Below are positions 57,306 through 64,000 of a stretch of DNA of 64,000 nt, piece by piece; position 1 is the stretch's first letter, and every line of letters begins with the position of its first letter. A program made the translations under genes and the position numbers. Below the pieces are notes generated by a model, which worked only from the letters and a program-made list of their open reading frames with translations, did not search any database and was not told where the DNA came from. The stretch covers positions 2,356,001 to 2,420,000 of the forward strand of contig JAHBZM010000001.1 in NCBI GenBank assembly GCA_019635435.1, read 5' to 3'. The stretch is from Ramlibacter sp. (lineage in GTDB: Bacteria; Pseudomonadota; Gammaproteobacteria; Burkholderiales; Burkholderiaceae_C).

Positions 57306-57785
57306 TCAGTGGCCTCCGGCTGGAGTGCGTAACGAGGCCAGGTGCGCCGCCAGCCGGTTGAAGCTGCTGGACCAGCCGCCCTCATGGCCGTCGCGCGAGG
57401 CGCTGGACTCAAACGCCGCCTGGTGGAAGGTCATCAGGGTCTGGCCGCCCTGGTCGGTGAAGGTGACGGTCACCAGGGTCTCAAAGCCGGGCTGGCCGCT
57501 GGCGTCTTCCCAGGCGTGGGTCATGCTCAGCCGCTCGGGCGCGCGCAGCTCGCGGTAGACGCCCTGGACCCAGTGGTCCTGCCCGTCGGGTGAGCGCAGG
57601 CAGGCGCGGTAGCGCCCGCCCACGCGCAGGTCCATCTCGTGGTGGGGCGTGGTGAAGCCTTCGGGGCCGGACCAGTGCGCCAGGTGCTCGGGCCGGGTCC
57701 AAGCCTCGTAGACGAGCTGGCGCGGGGCGTTGAACAGGCGCGTGATGACGAGTTCGGCGGCGGCGGGGTCAGTTGTGGCGGGCAC
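57306..57785 (-). CDS. SRPBCC (AHSA1-like) domain protein
   Basis: The 159-residue protein is an Activator-of-Hsp90-homolog-1-like START/SRPBCC barrel (VITRLFNAPRQLVYEAWTRP; MDLRVGGRYRACLRSPDG; MTFHQAAFESSASRDGHEGG). Such proteins occur next to ArsR repressors and probably bind a hydrophobic ligand. GTG 57785 has AAGGAG 7 bases upstream and overlaps the arsR stop by 17 bases; a longer in-frame start at 57836 is possible. Confidence 0.88.
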   Translation of the reverse strand: MPATTDPAAAELVITRLFNAPRQLVYEAWTRPEHLAHWSGPEGFTTPHHEMDLRVGGRYRACLRSPDGQDHWVQGVYRELRAPERLSMTHAWEDASGQPGFETLVTVTFTDQGGQTLMTFHQAAFESSASRDGHEGGWSSSFNRLAAHLASLRTPAGGH

Positions 57786-58131
57786 GGGGTTTCTCCTTGG
57801 GTTGAAGGGTGTCGAGGTAGCTGTCCAGGCGGTCAAAGCTGCGCTCCCAGAACACGCGGTACTCGGCCGTCCAGTCGGCCACCTGCTTGAGCGGCGCGGC
57901 CTCGATCTGGCAGGGGCGCGACTGCGCCTCGCGCGAGCGGGTGACCAGGCCGGCGCGCTCCAGCATCTTCAGGTGCTTGGAGATGGCGGGCTGGCTGATG
58001 GCGAAGGGCAGCGCCAGCTCGGTCACGTTGGCGGGGCCGACCGCGAGCCGCGCCAGGATGGCGCGGCGGGTCGGGTCGGCCAGGGCCGCAAAGGTTGCGC
58101 TCAGGGGGTCCATCTGCATATTGAGAGCCAT
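57769..58131 (-). CDS. ArsR-family transcriptional repressor
   Basis: The 120-residue winged helix (LADPTRRAILARLAVGPANV; FAISQPAISKHLKMLERAGL) is of the type that controls a downstream SRPBCC gene. It lacks the metal-binding CxC of classic ArsR. It is the first gene of the arsR-SRPBCC-GST operon, and an inverted repeat that overlaps its promoter is a likely autoregulatory site. Confidence 0.92.
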   Translation of the reverse strand: MALNMQMDPLSATFAALADPTRRAILARLAVGPANVTELALPFAISQPAISKHLKMLERAGLVTRSREAQSRPCQIEAAPLKQVADWTAEYRVFWERSFDRLDSYLDTLQPKEKPRARHN

Positions 58132-58137
58132 GTGGTT

Positions 58138-58177
58138 ATATAACTCATAGGTTATGCAATAGGCGGCACTTTGTCAA
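58138..58177 (-). promoter_or_regulatory. ArsR operon promoter with imperfect inverted-repeat operator
   Basis: On the minus strand, TTGACA (58177-58172) is followed 17 bases later by TAACCT (58154-58149), which is the left arm of the imperfect palindrome TAACCTATGAGTTA (58154-58141, 10 of 14 positions self-complementary). A second -10-like TTATAT ends 6 bases before the ATG. Repressor binding here would block both. Confidence 0.55.
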
Positions 58178-58319
58178 GCAACTGCGAGCTCGACTGCGAG
58201 CGAAACTGCAAGCGCATTCCTACAGGCCGTGGTGCAACCGGCCGACCCTGCGGCCGGGCCCCGGCCCGGAAGATGGGCTTCTGACGATCTTTTCAACCCA
58301 CTTTCCAAGGAGTCACCAC

Positions 58320-58853
58320 ATGGCTGAAGAACGAAATGAACACCGCGACGCCCTCGCCGGGGAACCCGTCCACCCGCTGACCCAGGGGCACAGCACCAGC
58401 GCCGCCAGCAATGCCGATGTGCTGTCGGTGCTGAACGACTTGCTGCAAAGCTGCCGCGACGGCGCCTATGGCTTTGCCACCAGCGCCGAACATGCCAAGG
58501 CGCAGGACATCAAGACCCTGCTGGCGCGCCATGCCGGCGAGTGCACCGTGGCGGCGCGCGAGATCGAGCAGGCGATCGTGGCGCGCGGCGGCGAGCCCGA
58601 CAAGGGCGGCACCGCGGCCGGCGCGCTGCACCGCGGCTGGGTGGCCGTGCGCACCGCGCTGAGCCAGCAGGACGACAAGACCGTTCTGCAGGAATGCGAG
58701 CGCGGCGAGGACACGGCCGTGGCCCGCTACCGCAAGGCGCTGGCCACCGACCTGCCGGCCGACCTGCGGCCCATGATCGAGCGCCAGGCGCTGGGCGCCC
58801 GCCGCAACCACGACGAGGTCAAGGCCCTGCGTGATGCGCTGAAGAACAGCTGA
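58320..58853 (+). CDS. PA2169-type four-helix-bundle protein (DUF2383)
   Basis: The 177-residue protein has ferritin-like helices (NADVLSVLNDLLQSCRDGAY; QDIKTLLARHAGECTVAARE; ARRNHDEVKALRDALKN) typical of DUF2383, a family induced by general stress. AAGGAG lies 7 bases before the ATG. It is monocistronic and ends at a strong terminator. Confidence 0.82.
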   Translation: MAEERNEHRDALAGEPVHPLTQGHSTSAASNADVLSVLNDLLQSCRDGAYGFATSAEHAKAQDIKTLLARHAGECTVAAREIEQAIVARGGEPDKGGTAAGALHRGWVAVRTALSQQDDKTVLQECERGEDTAVARYRKALATDLPADLRPMIERQALGARRNHDEVKALRDALKNS

Positions 58854-58868
58854 TCCGGCAGCCGCCTC

Positions 58869-58901
58869 AAAAAAAGACCTGCGTGAGCGGGTCTTTTTTT
58901 A
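58869..58901. terminator. Bidirectional intrinsic terminator
   Basis: AAAAAAAGACC, a GC-containing loop and GGTCTTTTTTT form a stem with an A-tract on one side and a T-tract on the other, so it can terminate both the DUF2383 gene and the convergent small-protein operon. The TAA of the latter lies in the T-tract. Confidence 0.85.
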
Positions 58902-59084
58902 TTGCTTTCCGGCGGTGTAGGGGCTTTTTTCGGTGTGGCGGCCGGTCTCGTTGCCCGGTGGCTTTTCGGGCGCCGGGTCGGGCCGGTGCTGGGTCTTGTT
59001 GGTGCCCGGCGCGGGATCGGCCGGATTGAGGGTGTTGACCGTGCTGCGCGTGCGGCCGGGGCGGGGCTGGGCCGCCGAACTCAT
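58899..59084 (-). CDS. Small Pro-rich protein of unknown function
   Basis: The 61-residue protein is rich in Pro, Thr, Asn, Gln and charged residues (STVNTLNPADPAPGTNKTQH) and is probably disordered. It overlaps the preceding small membrane gene by 4 bases (ATGA), which supports it being translated. No family is recognised. Its stop is inside the terminator. Confidence 0.55.
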   Translation of the reverse strand: MSSAAQPRPGRTRSTVNTLNPADPAPGTNKTQHRPDPAPEKPPGNETGRHTEKSPYTAGKQ

Positions 59085-59251
59085 GACGGGTCCTTGGCGC
59101 GGGTGCGGCCCACGGCGCTGAAAATGCCCACCCCCAGCAGCATCACCGCCCCGATGCCGATGTAGACATGCGGGATGCCCACCTCAAAGGCGCCCCAGAC
59201 CAGGCCGCCGAGAAAAACCACAAACCCCAACATGTAGAGTGCAAATGACAT
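59081..59251 (-). CDS. Small membrane protein of unknown function
   Basis: The 56-residue protein has two transmembrane helices (MSFALYMLGFVVFLGGLVWG; HVYIGIGAVMLLGVGIFSAV). AAGGAG lies 7 bases before ATG 59251. It resembles small conserved membrane proteins of Comamonadaceae, but I cannot name a family. Confidence 0.7.
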   Translation of the reverse strand: MSFALYMLGFVVFLGGLVWGAFEVGIPHVYIGIGAVMLLGVGIFSAVGRTRAKDPS

Positions 59252-59482
59252 GAATGCTCCTTGCGTTCTGGAAGTCACTGCATTATTGGGAGCCCCGCCC
59301 GCGGGCCGCTGTGAGGCGTTCGCGTTGATCGGCGTCGGCCAGCTCCTACCCGGCGCGCAGCGCTGGCCTTAGGAAATCGGCTTAAGGGCCGCCACCAAAT
59401 TGCCTAGGGGCCGGCGCGGGTGGAGTGGTGTGATCGGGGTGCTCATTCAAGGCGCTTACCAGCTCAAAGAAAGGGGCCCGCC
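59252..59482. other. Intergenic gap with a short inverted repeat
   Basis: This 231-base gap separates divergent genes. It contains CCTTA (59367) and TAAGG (59383), an inverted repeat with an 11-base spacer. No clear promoter or RNA gene is seen. Confidence 0.25.
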
Positions 59483-60508
59483 ATGACCACTCTCCAGACC
59501 GAAACAACCCCCAGCGTGCCGCGCATCCTCGTGGTGGACGACACGCCCGACAACCTGTTCCTGATGAACGGCCTGCTCGAGGACCGCTACCAGGTGGTGC
59601 TGGCCCCGTCGGGCAGCGAAGCGCTCAAGGTCGTCATGTCGGACCAGCCGCCCGCCATGGTGCTGCTGGACATCATGATGCCCGACATGGACGGCTACGA
59701 GGTGTTGCGGCGCATCCGCCAGCACCCGCCCACGGCCAACATCCCGGTGATCTTTCTCACGGCCCTGGCCGGCACGCAGGACGAACTGCTGGGCCTGGAC
59801 CTGGGGGCCGTGGACTACCTGACCAAGCCGGTGGACCCCGACAAGGTGGTGGCCCGCATCGAGGCCCATGTGGTGGCCACGCTGCGCGCCAGCCAGATCG
59901 AGGCGCTGTCGGAAAAACTGGCCCGCTACCTCTCGCCCGAGGACTGGCAGGCCCTGTTTCACACCGAGGCCGCGCAGGCCATCCGCTTTGAGTCCCGCCC
60001 GCTCACCGTGCTGTATGCCGACGCGGGCGAGAGCTCGATCTGGCCCGTCTGCGGCCTGGCGCCCTGGAGCGCCGACGTGGACAGCCTGGCGGCGGTCCAT
60101 GGCGGCACGGTGGACTCGTTCGCCAATGGCGCCGTGGGGGTCTTCTTTGACGAGGCCAGCGCCTGCCTGGACATGGCCATTGCGCTGCGCCAGTGCATCG
60201 GCGCGCTGCACCTGCGCATTGGCCTGCACACCGGGGTTTGCGAGATGGCCACCTTCTGCAGCAATGGCGAAGCCCGCAGCACGCTGATCGGGCCGCAGGC
60301 GCGGCTGGCCGCGGAGCTGGCCTCCAGGGCCTCCAGTGGCGACATCCTGCTGTCGCCCGAAACCCGGCTCGCCGTGGGGCCGGGCGTGCCGCTGGACGCG
60401 GCAGGCCGGCTCATGCCGGTCCCGCGGGGCCGCCCCCGGGGCGTGCGCTTCGGCTCCTCGCGCCGGGGCCCGCTGTCGCTGCCCGCGGACCTGCGGGCGG
60501 CTCAGTAG
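59483..60508 (+). CDS. Response regulator with a degenerate class III cyclase-like domain
   Basis: The 341-residue protein has an intact receiver domain (RILVVDDTPDNLFLMNGLLE; phospho-acceptor Asp in MVLLDIMMPDMDGYE; LTALAG; LTKPVDPDK). A C-terminal domain follows that aligns with class III cyclases by RIGLHTGV, but the metal motif is ANGA instead of TGDG and the Asn/Arg of the catalytic loop are lost (GPQARLAAEL). It is probably a non-enzymatic signalling domain. No histidine kinase is encoded next to it. The 3' end overlaps the convergent NAD-binding gene by 7 bases. Confidence 0.85.
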   Translation: MTTLQTETTPSVPRILVVDDTPDNLFLMNGLLEDRYQVVLAPSGSEALKVVMSDQPPAMVLLDIMMPDMDGYEVLRRIRQHPPTANIPVIFLTALAGTQDELLGLDLGAVDYLTKPVDPDKVVARIEAHVVATLRASQIEALSEKLARYLSPEDWQALFHTEAAQAIRFESRPLTVLYADAGESSIWPVCGLAPWSADVDSLAAVHGGTVDSFANGAVGVFFDEASACLDMAIALRQCIGALHLRIGLHTGVCEMATFCSNGEARSTLIGPQARLAAELASRASSGDILLSPETRLAVGPGVPLDAAGRLMPVPRGRPRGVRFGSSRRGPLSLPADLRAAQ

Positions 60509-61140
60509 CCCACGGTGAAGCGCTGGCGCGCATGCGCCGGCTTCTCCAGCTCGTTGATCATCGCCACCGCGTAGTCCTCGACCGAGATGCGGCTGTCGCC
60601 CTGGGCGTTGGCCAGCAGCTGGTCGGTGCCCAGGCGGAACTGGCCCGTGCGCTCGCCCGGCGCAATGATGGCGCTGGGGCTGAGCATGGTCCAGTTGAGC
60701 GCGGCCTCCTCGCGCAGCAGCGCCAGCGCCTGGCGCGCGCCTTCGGCCGTGGGCTTGTAGGCCTCCGGGAACTGCGGCGTGTCCAGCAGTTGCAGGCCCG
60801 GCGCCACCTCCAGGCTGCCGGCCCCGCCCACCACCAGCAGGCGCGGCACGCCCGCGGCCTTGACCGCCGCCACGATCGACTTGAACCCGTTCAGGTAATA
60901 GTCGAAGGTGTTGGCCTGCGCGTGGCCGCTGAAGGCGCTGAGCACGGCGTCGGCGCCCTTGAGCTGCGCGGCCAGTGCGGCGGTGTCGTTCACGTCCGCC
61001 TTGACCACCGTCAGCCCCGCCACAGGTGCCAGCTTGCCCGGGTTGGTGACGATGGCCGTGACCTGGTGGCCGCGGGCCAGGGCCTCGGTGCGCAGGGCCG
61101 AGCCGATGAAGCCGCTGGCGCCGATGAGTGCGATGTTCAT
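60502..61140 (-). CDS. NmrA/NAD(P)-binding-like protein
   Basis: The 212-residue protein is an atypical short-chain dehydrogenase-like Rossmann protein (IALIGASGFIGSALRTEALA, glycine motif; GVPRLLVVGGAGSLEVAPG; AEGARQALALLREEAALNWT). Such proteins act as oxidoreductases or redox sensors. It lies divergent to a LysR gene that likely regulates it. Confidence 0.87.
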   Translation of the reverse strand: MNIALIGASGFIGSALRTEALARGHQVTAIVTNPGKLAPVAGLTVVKADVNDTAALAAQLKGADAVLSAFSGHAQANTFDYYLNGFKSIVAAVKAAGVPRLLVVGGAGSLEVAPGLQLLDTPQFPEAYKPTAEGARQALALLREEAALNWTMLSPSAIIAPGERTGQFRLGTDQLLANAQGDSRISVEDYAVAMINELEKPAHARQRFTVGY

Positions 61141-61222
61141 GGAATTTTCTTTCAGTTGTGGTTTGTCGGTGGCCGTACTGTTCCACTTCAGGTTGATTCG
61201 ATAAAGGCCACAGGTCACAATT

Positions 61223-61247
61223 GATTGTTATGAAAATCAAAACAATC
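61223..61247. promoter_or_regulatory. Inverted repeat across the LysR start codon
   Basis: GATTGTT (61223-61229) and AACAATC (61241-61247) are perfect complements around an 11-base spacer holding the ATG of the LysR gene. It could be an autoregulatory site or an mRNA hairpin that hides the start. Confidence 0.4.
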
Positions 61248-62150
61248 GATACCGCTGGCGCCGACCTCAACGCCCTGCGTGTCTTTGCCGCCGTGGCCGA
61301 TGCCGGTGGCATCACGGCCGGCGCCGAGCTGCTGGGCCTGAGCAAGGCCCGTGTGAGCATTGAGGTCAGCCGGCTTGAGGCGCTGCTGGGCGTCGGCCTG
61401 TTCAGCCGAACCACGCGCCGCGTGGCGCTGACCGATGCCGGCCACGCGCTGTACGAGCAGGCCGTGCCACCACTGCGCAGCCTGCAGGACGCACTGGCCC
61501 AGGCGCAGGCCGGGCAGGGCGCGGCCGTGCTCACGGGCACGCTGCGCATCAGCGCCGTGGCCGACCACACGGCCCAGGCGCTGGCGCCCATCGTGGCCGA
61601 GTTTGCCGCGCTGCACCCGCAACTGCAGATTGACCTGCGCAGCAGCGACCGCGTGGTGGACATCGTCAAGGAAGGCATTGACGTGGCCATCCGCATGGGC
61701 TGGCTGCGTGACTCCACCCTGCGCGCCACCCGGCTGGGCGAGTTTGAACAGCACGTGGTGGCTGCCCCCGGCTACCTGCGCCGCCACGGCACCCCGAAAA
61801 AGCCCGAAGACCTGGCCAGTCACCAATGGGTGGCGCTGAGCGTGCTGCCCACGCCGCTGACCTGGAAGTTCACCGGCCCGCGTGGCCAGCAGCGCACCGT
61901 GCGCATGAGCAGCCGCCTGCGCTGCGATTCCGCCAGCGCGCTGCGTTCCCTGCTGCAGGCGGGCACCGGCATTGCCACGCTGGACAGCCTGAGCGCCGCC
62001 CCGGCGCTGGGCGACGGCTCATTGGTGCGGGTGCTGCCGCAGTGGCAGCTGCCGCGCGGCGGCATTCACGCCGTGTACGCGCCGGGGCGGCATGTGCAGG
62101 CCAAGGTGAGGGCGTTCATTGATTTTTATGGGGGGAGACTGGGGTCATGA
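61230..62150 (+). CDS. LysR-family regulator
   Basis: The 306-residue regulator has an N-terminal winged helix (LNALRVFAAVADAGGITAGA; LGLSKARVSIEVSRLEALLG) and a LysR substrate domain. It is divergent from the NmrA-like gene across 89 bases and converges on a second LysR gene with a 35-base overlap. An in-frame TTG at 61221 is an alternative start. Confidence 0.92.
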   Translation: MKIKTIDTAGADLNALRVFAAVADAGGITAGAELLGLSKARVSIEVSRLEALLGVGLFSRTTRRVALTDAGHALYEQAVPPLRSLQDALAQAQAGQGAAVLTGTLRISAVADHTAQALAPIVAEFAALHPQLQIDLRSSDRVVDIVKEGIDVAIRMGWLRDSTLRATRLGEFEQHVVAAPGYLRRHGTPKKPEDLASHQWVALSVLPTPLTWKFTGPRGQQRTVRMSSRLRCDSASALRSLLQAGTGIATLDSLSAAPALGDGSLVRVLPQWQLPRGGIHAVYAPGRHVQAKVRAFIDFYGGRLGS

Positions 62151-63066
62151 AGATGCCTTGGCCTCCACTCACGTGCTCCTGCGCCACCTCCGCCAGCCAG
62201 TCCATCACCACCCGCACACGGCGTGACAGGTTGCGCCGGTTGGCATAGAGCAGGGTCAGTGGCATCGCAGCAGGCTGGTGGTCGGTCATGATCTCGACCA
62301 GCGCACCCTGGGCCAGCAGGTCGCGCACGCCCACTTCGGGCACCTGGATCAGGCCCAGCCCGGCCAGGCAGGCGGCCTGGTAGGACTCGGCGTTGTTCAC
62401 GGTGATGGCACCGGCCATGGTCACACGCTGCTCCCGGCCCTCCTGCAGGTATTCAAAGCCGGCTGACTTGCCGCCCAGCGTGCCCACGTAGTGCACCAAT
62501 TGATGGCCGGCCAGATCGGCCACGGTGCGCGGCGTGCCGCGCTGGCGCAGGTAGGCGGGGCTGGCGCAGTTGACCATGGGCAGCAGGCCCAGCGGGCGCG
62601 CCACCAGGCCCGCATCGCCCACCGCGCCCACGCGCAGCACGCAGTCAAAGCCTTCACGCACCAGGTCGACCCGGCGCTCGGTGCTGCTGAGCTCCAGTTC
62701 CAGCTTCGGGTGCAGCGCCAGCAACCCGGGCAGCCTCGGGATGACGATGTTGCGGGCCATGCCGGTGGTCATGTCCACCCGCACACGACCGCGCAGATCT
62801 TGCGCGCCCGCCTGCTGGAACATGGTCTGCAGGTCTTCCACGTCGGCCAGCAGGTCCTTGCAGCGCTCGTAATAGGCCTGGCCGTCCTGCGTGAGCTGTA
62901 CGCGCCGGGTCGTGCGGTGCAGCAGCCGGGTGCCCAGCTCGGCTTCCAGCTGCTGCACGGCGAGGGACGCCGTGGCCTTGGGCAGGCCCAGGCTGTCGGC
63001 GGCCTGGGTAAAGCTGGTCAGTTCGGCCACGCGGCTGAACACCGTCATGCGGTCCAAAGGGTTCAT
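62116..63066 (-). CDS. LysR-family regulator divergent from an SDR
   Basis: The 316-residue LysR protein (DRMTVFSRVAELTSFTQAAD; LGLPKATASLAVQQLEAELG) belongs to the common CrgA/DhcR-like subgroup that controls a divergent reductase. ATG 63066 was chosen for the conserved MNPLDRMTVF start. It has no Shine-Dalgarno sequence; a CATAAT ends 6 bases before the ATG. Confidence 0.92.
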   Translation of the reverse strand: MNPLDRMTVFSRVAELTSFTQAADSLGLPKATASLAVQQLEAELGTRLLHRTTRRVQLTQDGQAYYERCKDLLADVEDLQTMFQQAGAQDLRGRVRVDMTTGMARNIVIPRLPGLLALHPKLELELSSTERRVDLVREGFDCVLRVGAVGDAGLVARPLGLLPMVNCASPAYLRQRGTPRTVADLAGHQLVHYVGTLGGKSAGFEYLQEGREQRVTMAGAITVNNAESYQAACLAGLGLIQVPEVGVRDLLAQGALVEIMTDHQPAAMPLTLLYANRRNLSRRVRVVMDWLAEVAQEHVSGGQGIFMTPVSPHKNQ

Positions 63067-63072
63067 TGTCCA

Positions 63073-63110
63073 ATTATGAATAACAAATAAACCAAATTTA
63101 AATGATTTAT
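63073..63110. promoter_or_regulatory. AT-rich divergent control region of LysR and SDR genes
   Basis: Minus-strand CATAAT (63078-63073) is the likely -10 of the LysR gene. Next to it lie ATAAA (63087) and TTTAT (63106), an inverted repeat with a 14-base spacer around the palindrome ATTTAAAT. This is a candidate LysR-type binding site. Confidence 0.5.
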
Positions 63111-63170
63111 CTGTTGATTGCCGCTCAATAGACTTCCTTTCATTCACCAACCCGTTTCAAAGGATTTCCC

Positions 63171-63944
63171 ATGAAAACCCAGCCCTTCATCCCCTCCATC
63201 GCCCTCGTCACGGGCGGCAGCCGAGGCCTGGGCCGCAGTGCCGCGCTGCACATTGCCCGCCAGGGCACCGACGTGATCCTGACCTACCGCAGCCAGAAGG
63301 CCGAGGCTGACAGCGCTGTGGCCGAGATCGAAAAGCTGGGCCGGCGCGCGGTGGCCCTGCCGCTGGACGCAGCCGACAGCGGCAGCTTTGCAGCCTTTGC
63401 GCAGGCTGTGCGGCAGTCACTGGCCGCGCACTGGCAGCGTGAGCGCTTTGACTTTCTGGTCAACAACGCCGGCGTGGGTGTTCACGCCAGCCTGATGGAC
63501 ACCACCGAGGCGCAGTTCGACCAATTGGTCAACGTCCATTTCAAGGCTGTCTTCTTCCTCACGCAGACGCTGCTGCCGCTCATGAACGATGGCGGGCGCA
63601 TCCTCAATGTGTCTTCAGGCCTTGCGCGCTTTGCGCTGCCGGGCTACGGCGCCTATGCGGCCATGAAGGGGGCGGTGGAGGTGCTGTCGCGCTACATGGC
63701 CAGGGAACTGGGGCCGCGGGGCATCACGGTCAACGTGGTGGCGCCGGGCGCGATCGAGACCGACTTTGGTGGCGGCGCGGTGCGCGACAACGCCCAGCTC
63801 AACAGTTTCGTGGCATCGCAGACGGCCCTGGGTCGTGCGGGCCTGCCTGACGACATTGGCGGCGTCATGGCGGCATTGCTGGCCCCGGGCACGGGCTGGG
63901 TCAACGCCCAGCGCATCGAGGCTTCGGGCGGCATGTTCCTCTGA
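63171..63944 (+). CDS. Short-chain dehydrogenase/reductase
   Basis: The 257-residue classical SDR has the cofactor motif VTGGSRGLGRSAA, NNAG, catalytic Ser in ILNVSSGLA, Tyr/Lys in YGAYAAMKGAVE and PGAIETDF. The arginine after the first glycine loop (TYRSQKAE) suggests NADPH. The substrate is unknown. It is divergent from the LysR gene that probably controls it; AAGGA lies 8 bases before the ATG. Confidence 0.93.
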   Translation: MKTQPFIPSIALVTGGSRGLGRSAALHIARQGTDVILTYRSQKAEADSAVAEIEKLGRRAVALPLDAADSGSFAAFAQAVRQSLAAHWQRERFDFLVNNAGVGVHASLMDTTEAQFDQLVNVHFKAVFFLTQTLLPLMNDGGRILNVSSGLARFALPGYGAYAAMKGAVEVLSRYMARELGPRGITVNVVAPGAIETDFGGGAVRDNAQLNSFVASQTALGRAGLPDDIGGVMAALLAPGTGWVNAQRIEASGGMFL

Positions 63945-63946
63945 CC

Positions 63947-64000
63947 TCAGCCCGCAAACCCGCCATCGTCCAGAAACCGCTGCTCATCCGGCGTCGTGGT
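63947..64000 (-). CDS. C-terminal end of a gene cut by the right edge
   Basis: The minus strand is open from the window edge to a TGA at 63949-63947, giving the C-terminal residues TTTPDEQRFLDDGGFAG. It begins 2 bases after the convergent SDR gene. The stretch is too short to assign a family; the ending resembles oxidoreductase or methyltransferase C-termini only loosely. Confidence 0.4.
   Translation of the reverse strand, partial: TTTPDEQRFLDDGGFAG

Overview
This window looks like a chromosomal segment from a GC-rich betaproteobacterium of the order Burkholderiales, most likely family Comamonadaceae. That is inferred from the conserved ndk-rlmN-pilW-rodZ-ispG-hisS-yfgM-bamB-der-hfq-hflX-hflK-hflC-hisZ-purA gene order, codon use strongly biased to G/C at third positions, and two kinds of short dispersed intergenic repeat. 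No rRNA, tRNA, CRISPR array, insertion sequence or prophage was found, and no gene-free stretch exceeds about 300 bases.

Region 1 (1-21.5 kb) is a core block. It holds the 3' end of a DinG-type helicase, divergent bamD and rluD, scpB-rluB, then a nearly unbroken plus-strand series: ndk, rlmN, pilW, a rodZ-like gene, ispG, hisS, yfgM-like, bamB, der, hfq, hflX, hflK, hflC, a DUF2065 gene, hisZ, purA and a phosphoribosyltransferase. Genes overlap or are separated by a few bases, and most have Shine-Dalgarno sequences.

Region 2 (21.5-46.8 kb) is a patchwork of short units: a VOC protein and an AraC regulator, a cystathionine-lyase-like enzyme, a tesA-mnmH-beta-propeller operon divergent from a ybbA-like ABC ATPase, and rlmB with a sirtuin. 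It also has a split chromate transporter, AraC/GyrI, MarR-GNAT and GNAT-cupin proteins, and a fatty-acid oxidation set (thiolase, FadB-like multifunctional protein, acyl-CoA dehydrogenase). The most unusual part is a two-gene signalling operon at 28013-31151. It pairs a membrane HAMP protein carrying a periplasmic CxxCH heme motif with a cytoplasmic Ser/Thr kinase fused to a class III nucleotide cyclase domain and a duplicated helical tail domain.

Region 3 (46.8-64 kb) is accessory: a serine hydrolase, esterase, ureidoglycolate-lyase-like protein, MFS exporter, glutathione transferases, a GspA/GspB-like pair, ArsR-SRPBCC, small stress or membrane proteins, a response regulator with an apparently dead cyclase domain, and two LysR regulators with their divergent oxidoreductases. 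Two unknown genes (53311-54724) lie between two 59-base direct repeats that differ at one position.

Two themes cut across the window. First, a roughly 59-base dispersed repeat (seven clear copies, one degenerate) has been co-opted as part of the BamB lipoprotein signal peptide, an in-frame loop of an EamA transporter, a ribosome binding site and a stop codon. Second, about a dozen genes, almost all in regions 2 and 3, lack a well-placed Shine-Dalgarno sequence and instead have a -10-like hexamer 6-9 bases before the ATG, suggesting many leaderless mRNAs.
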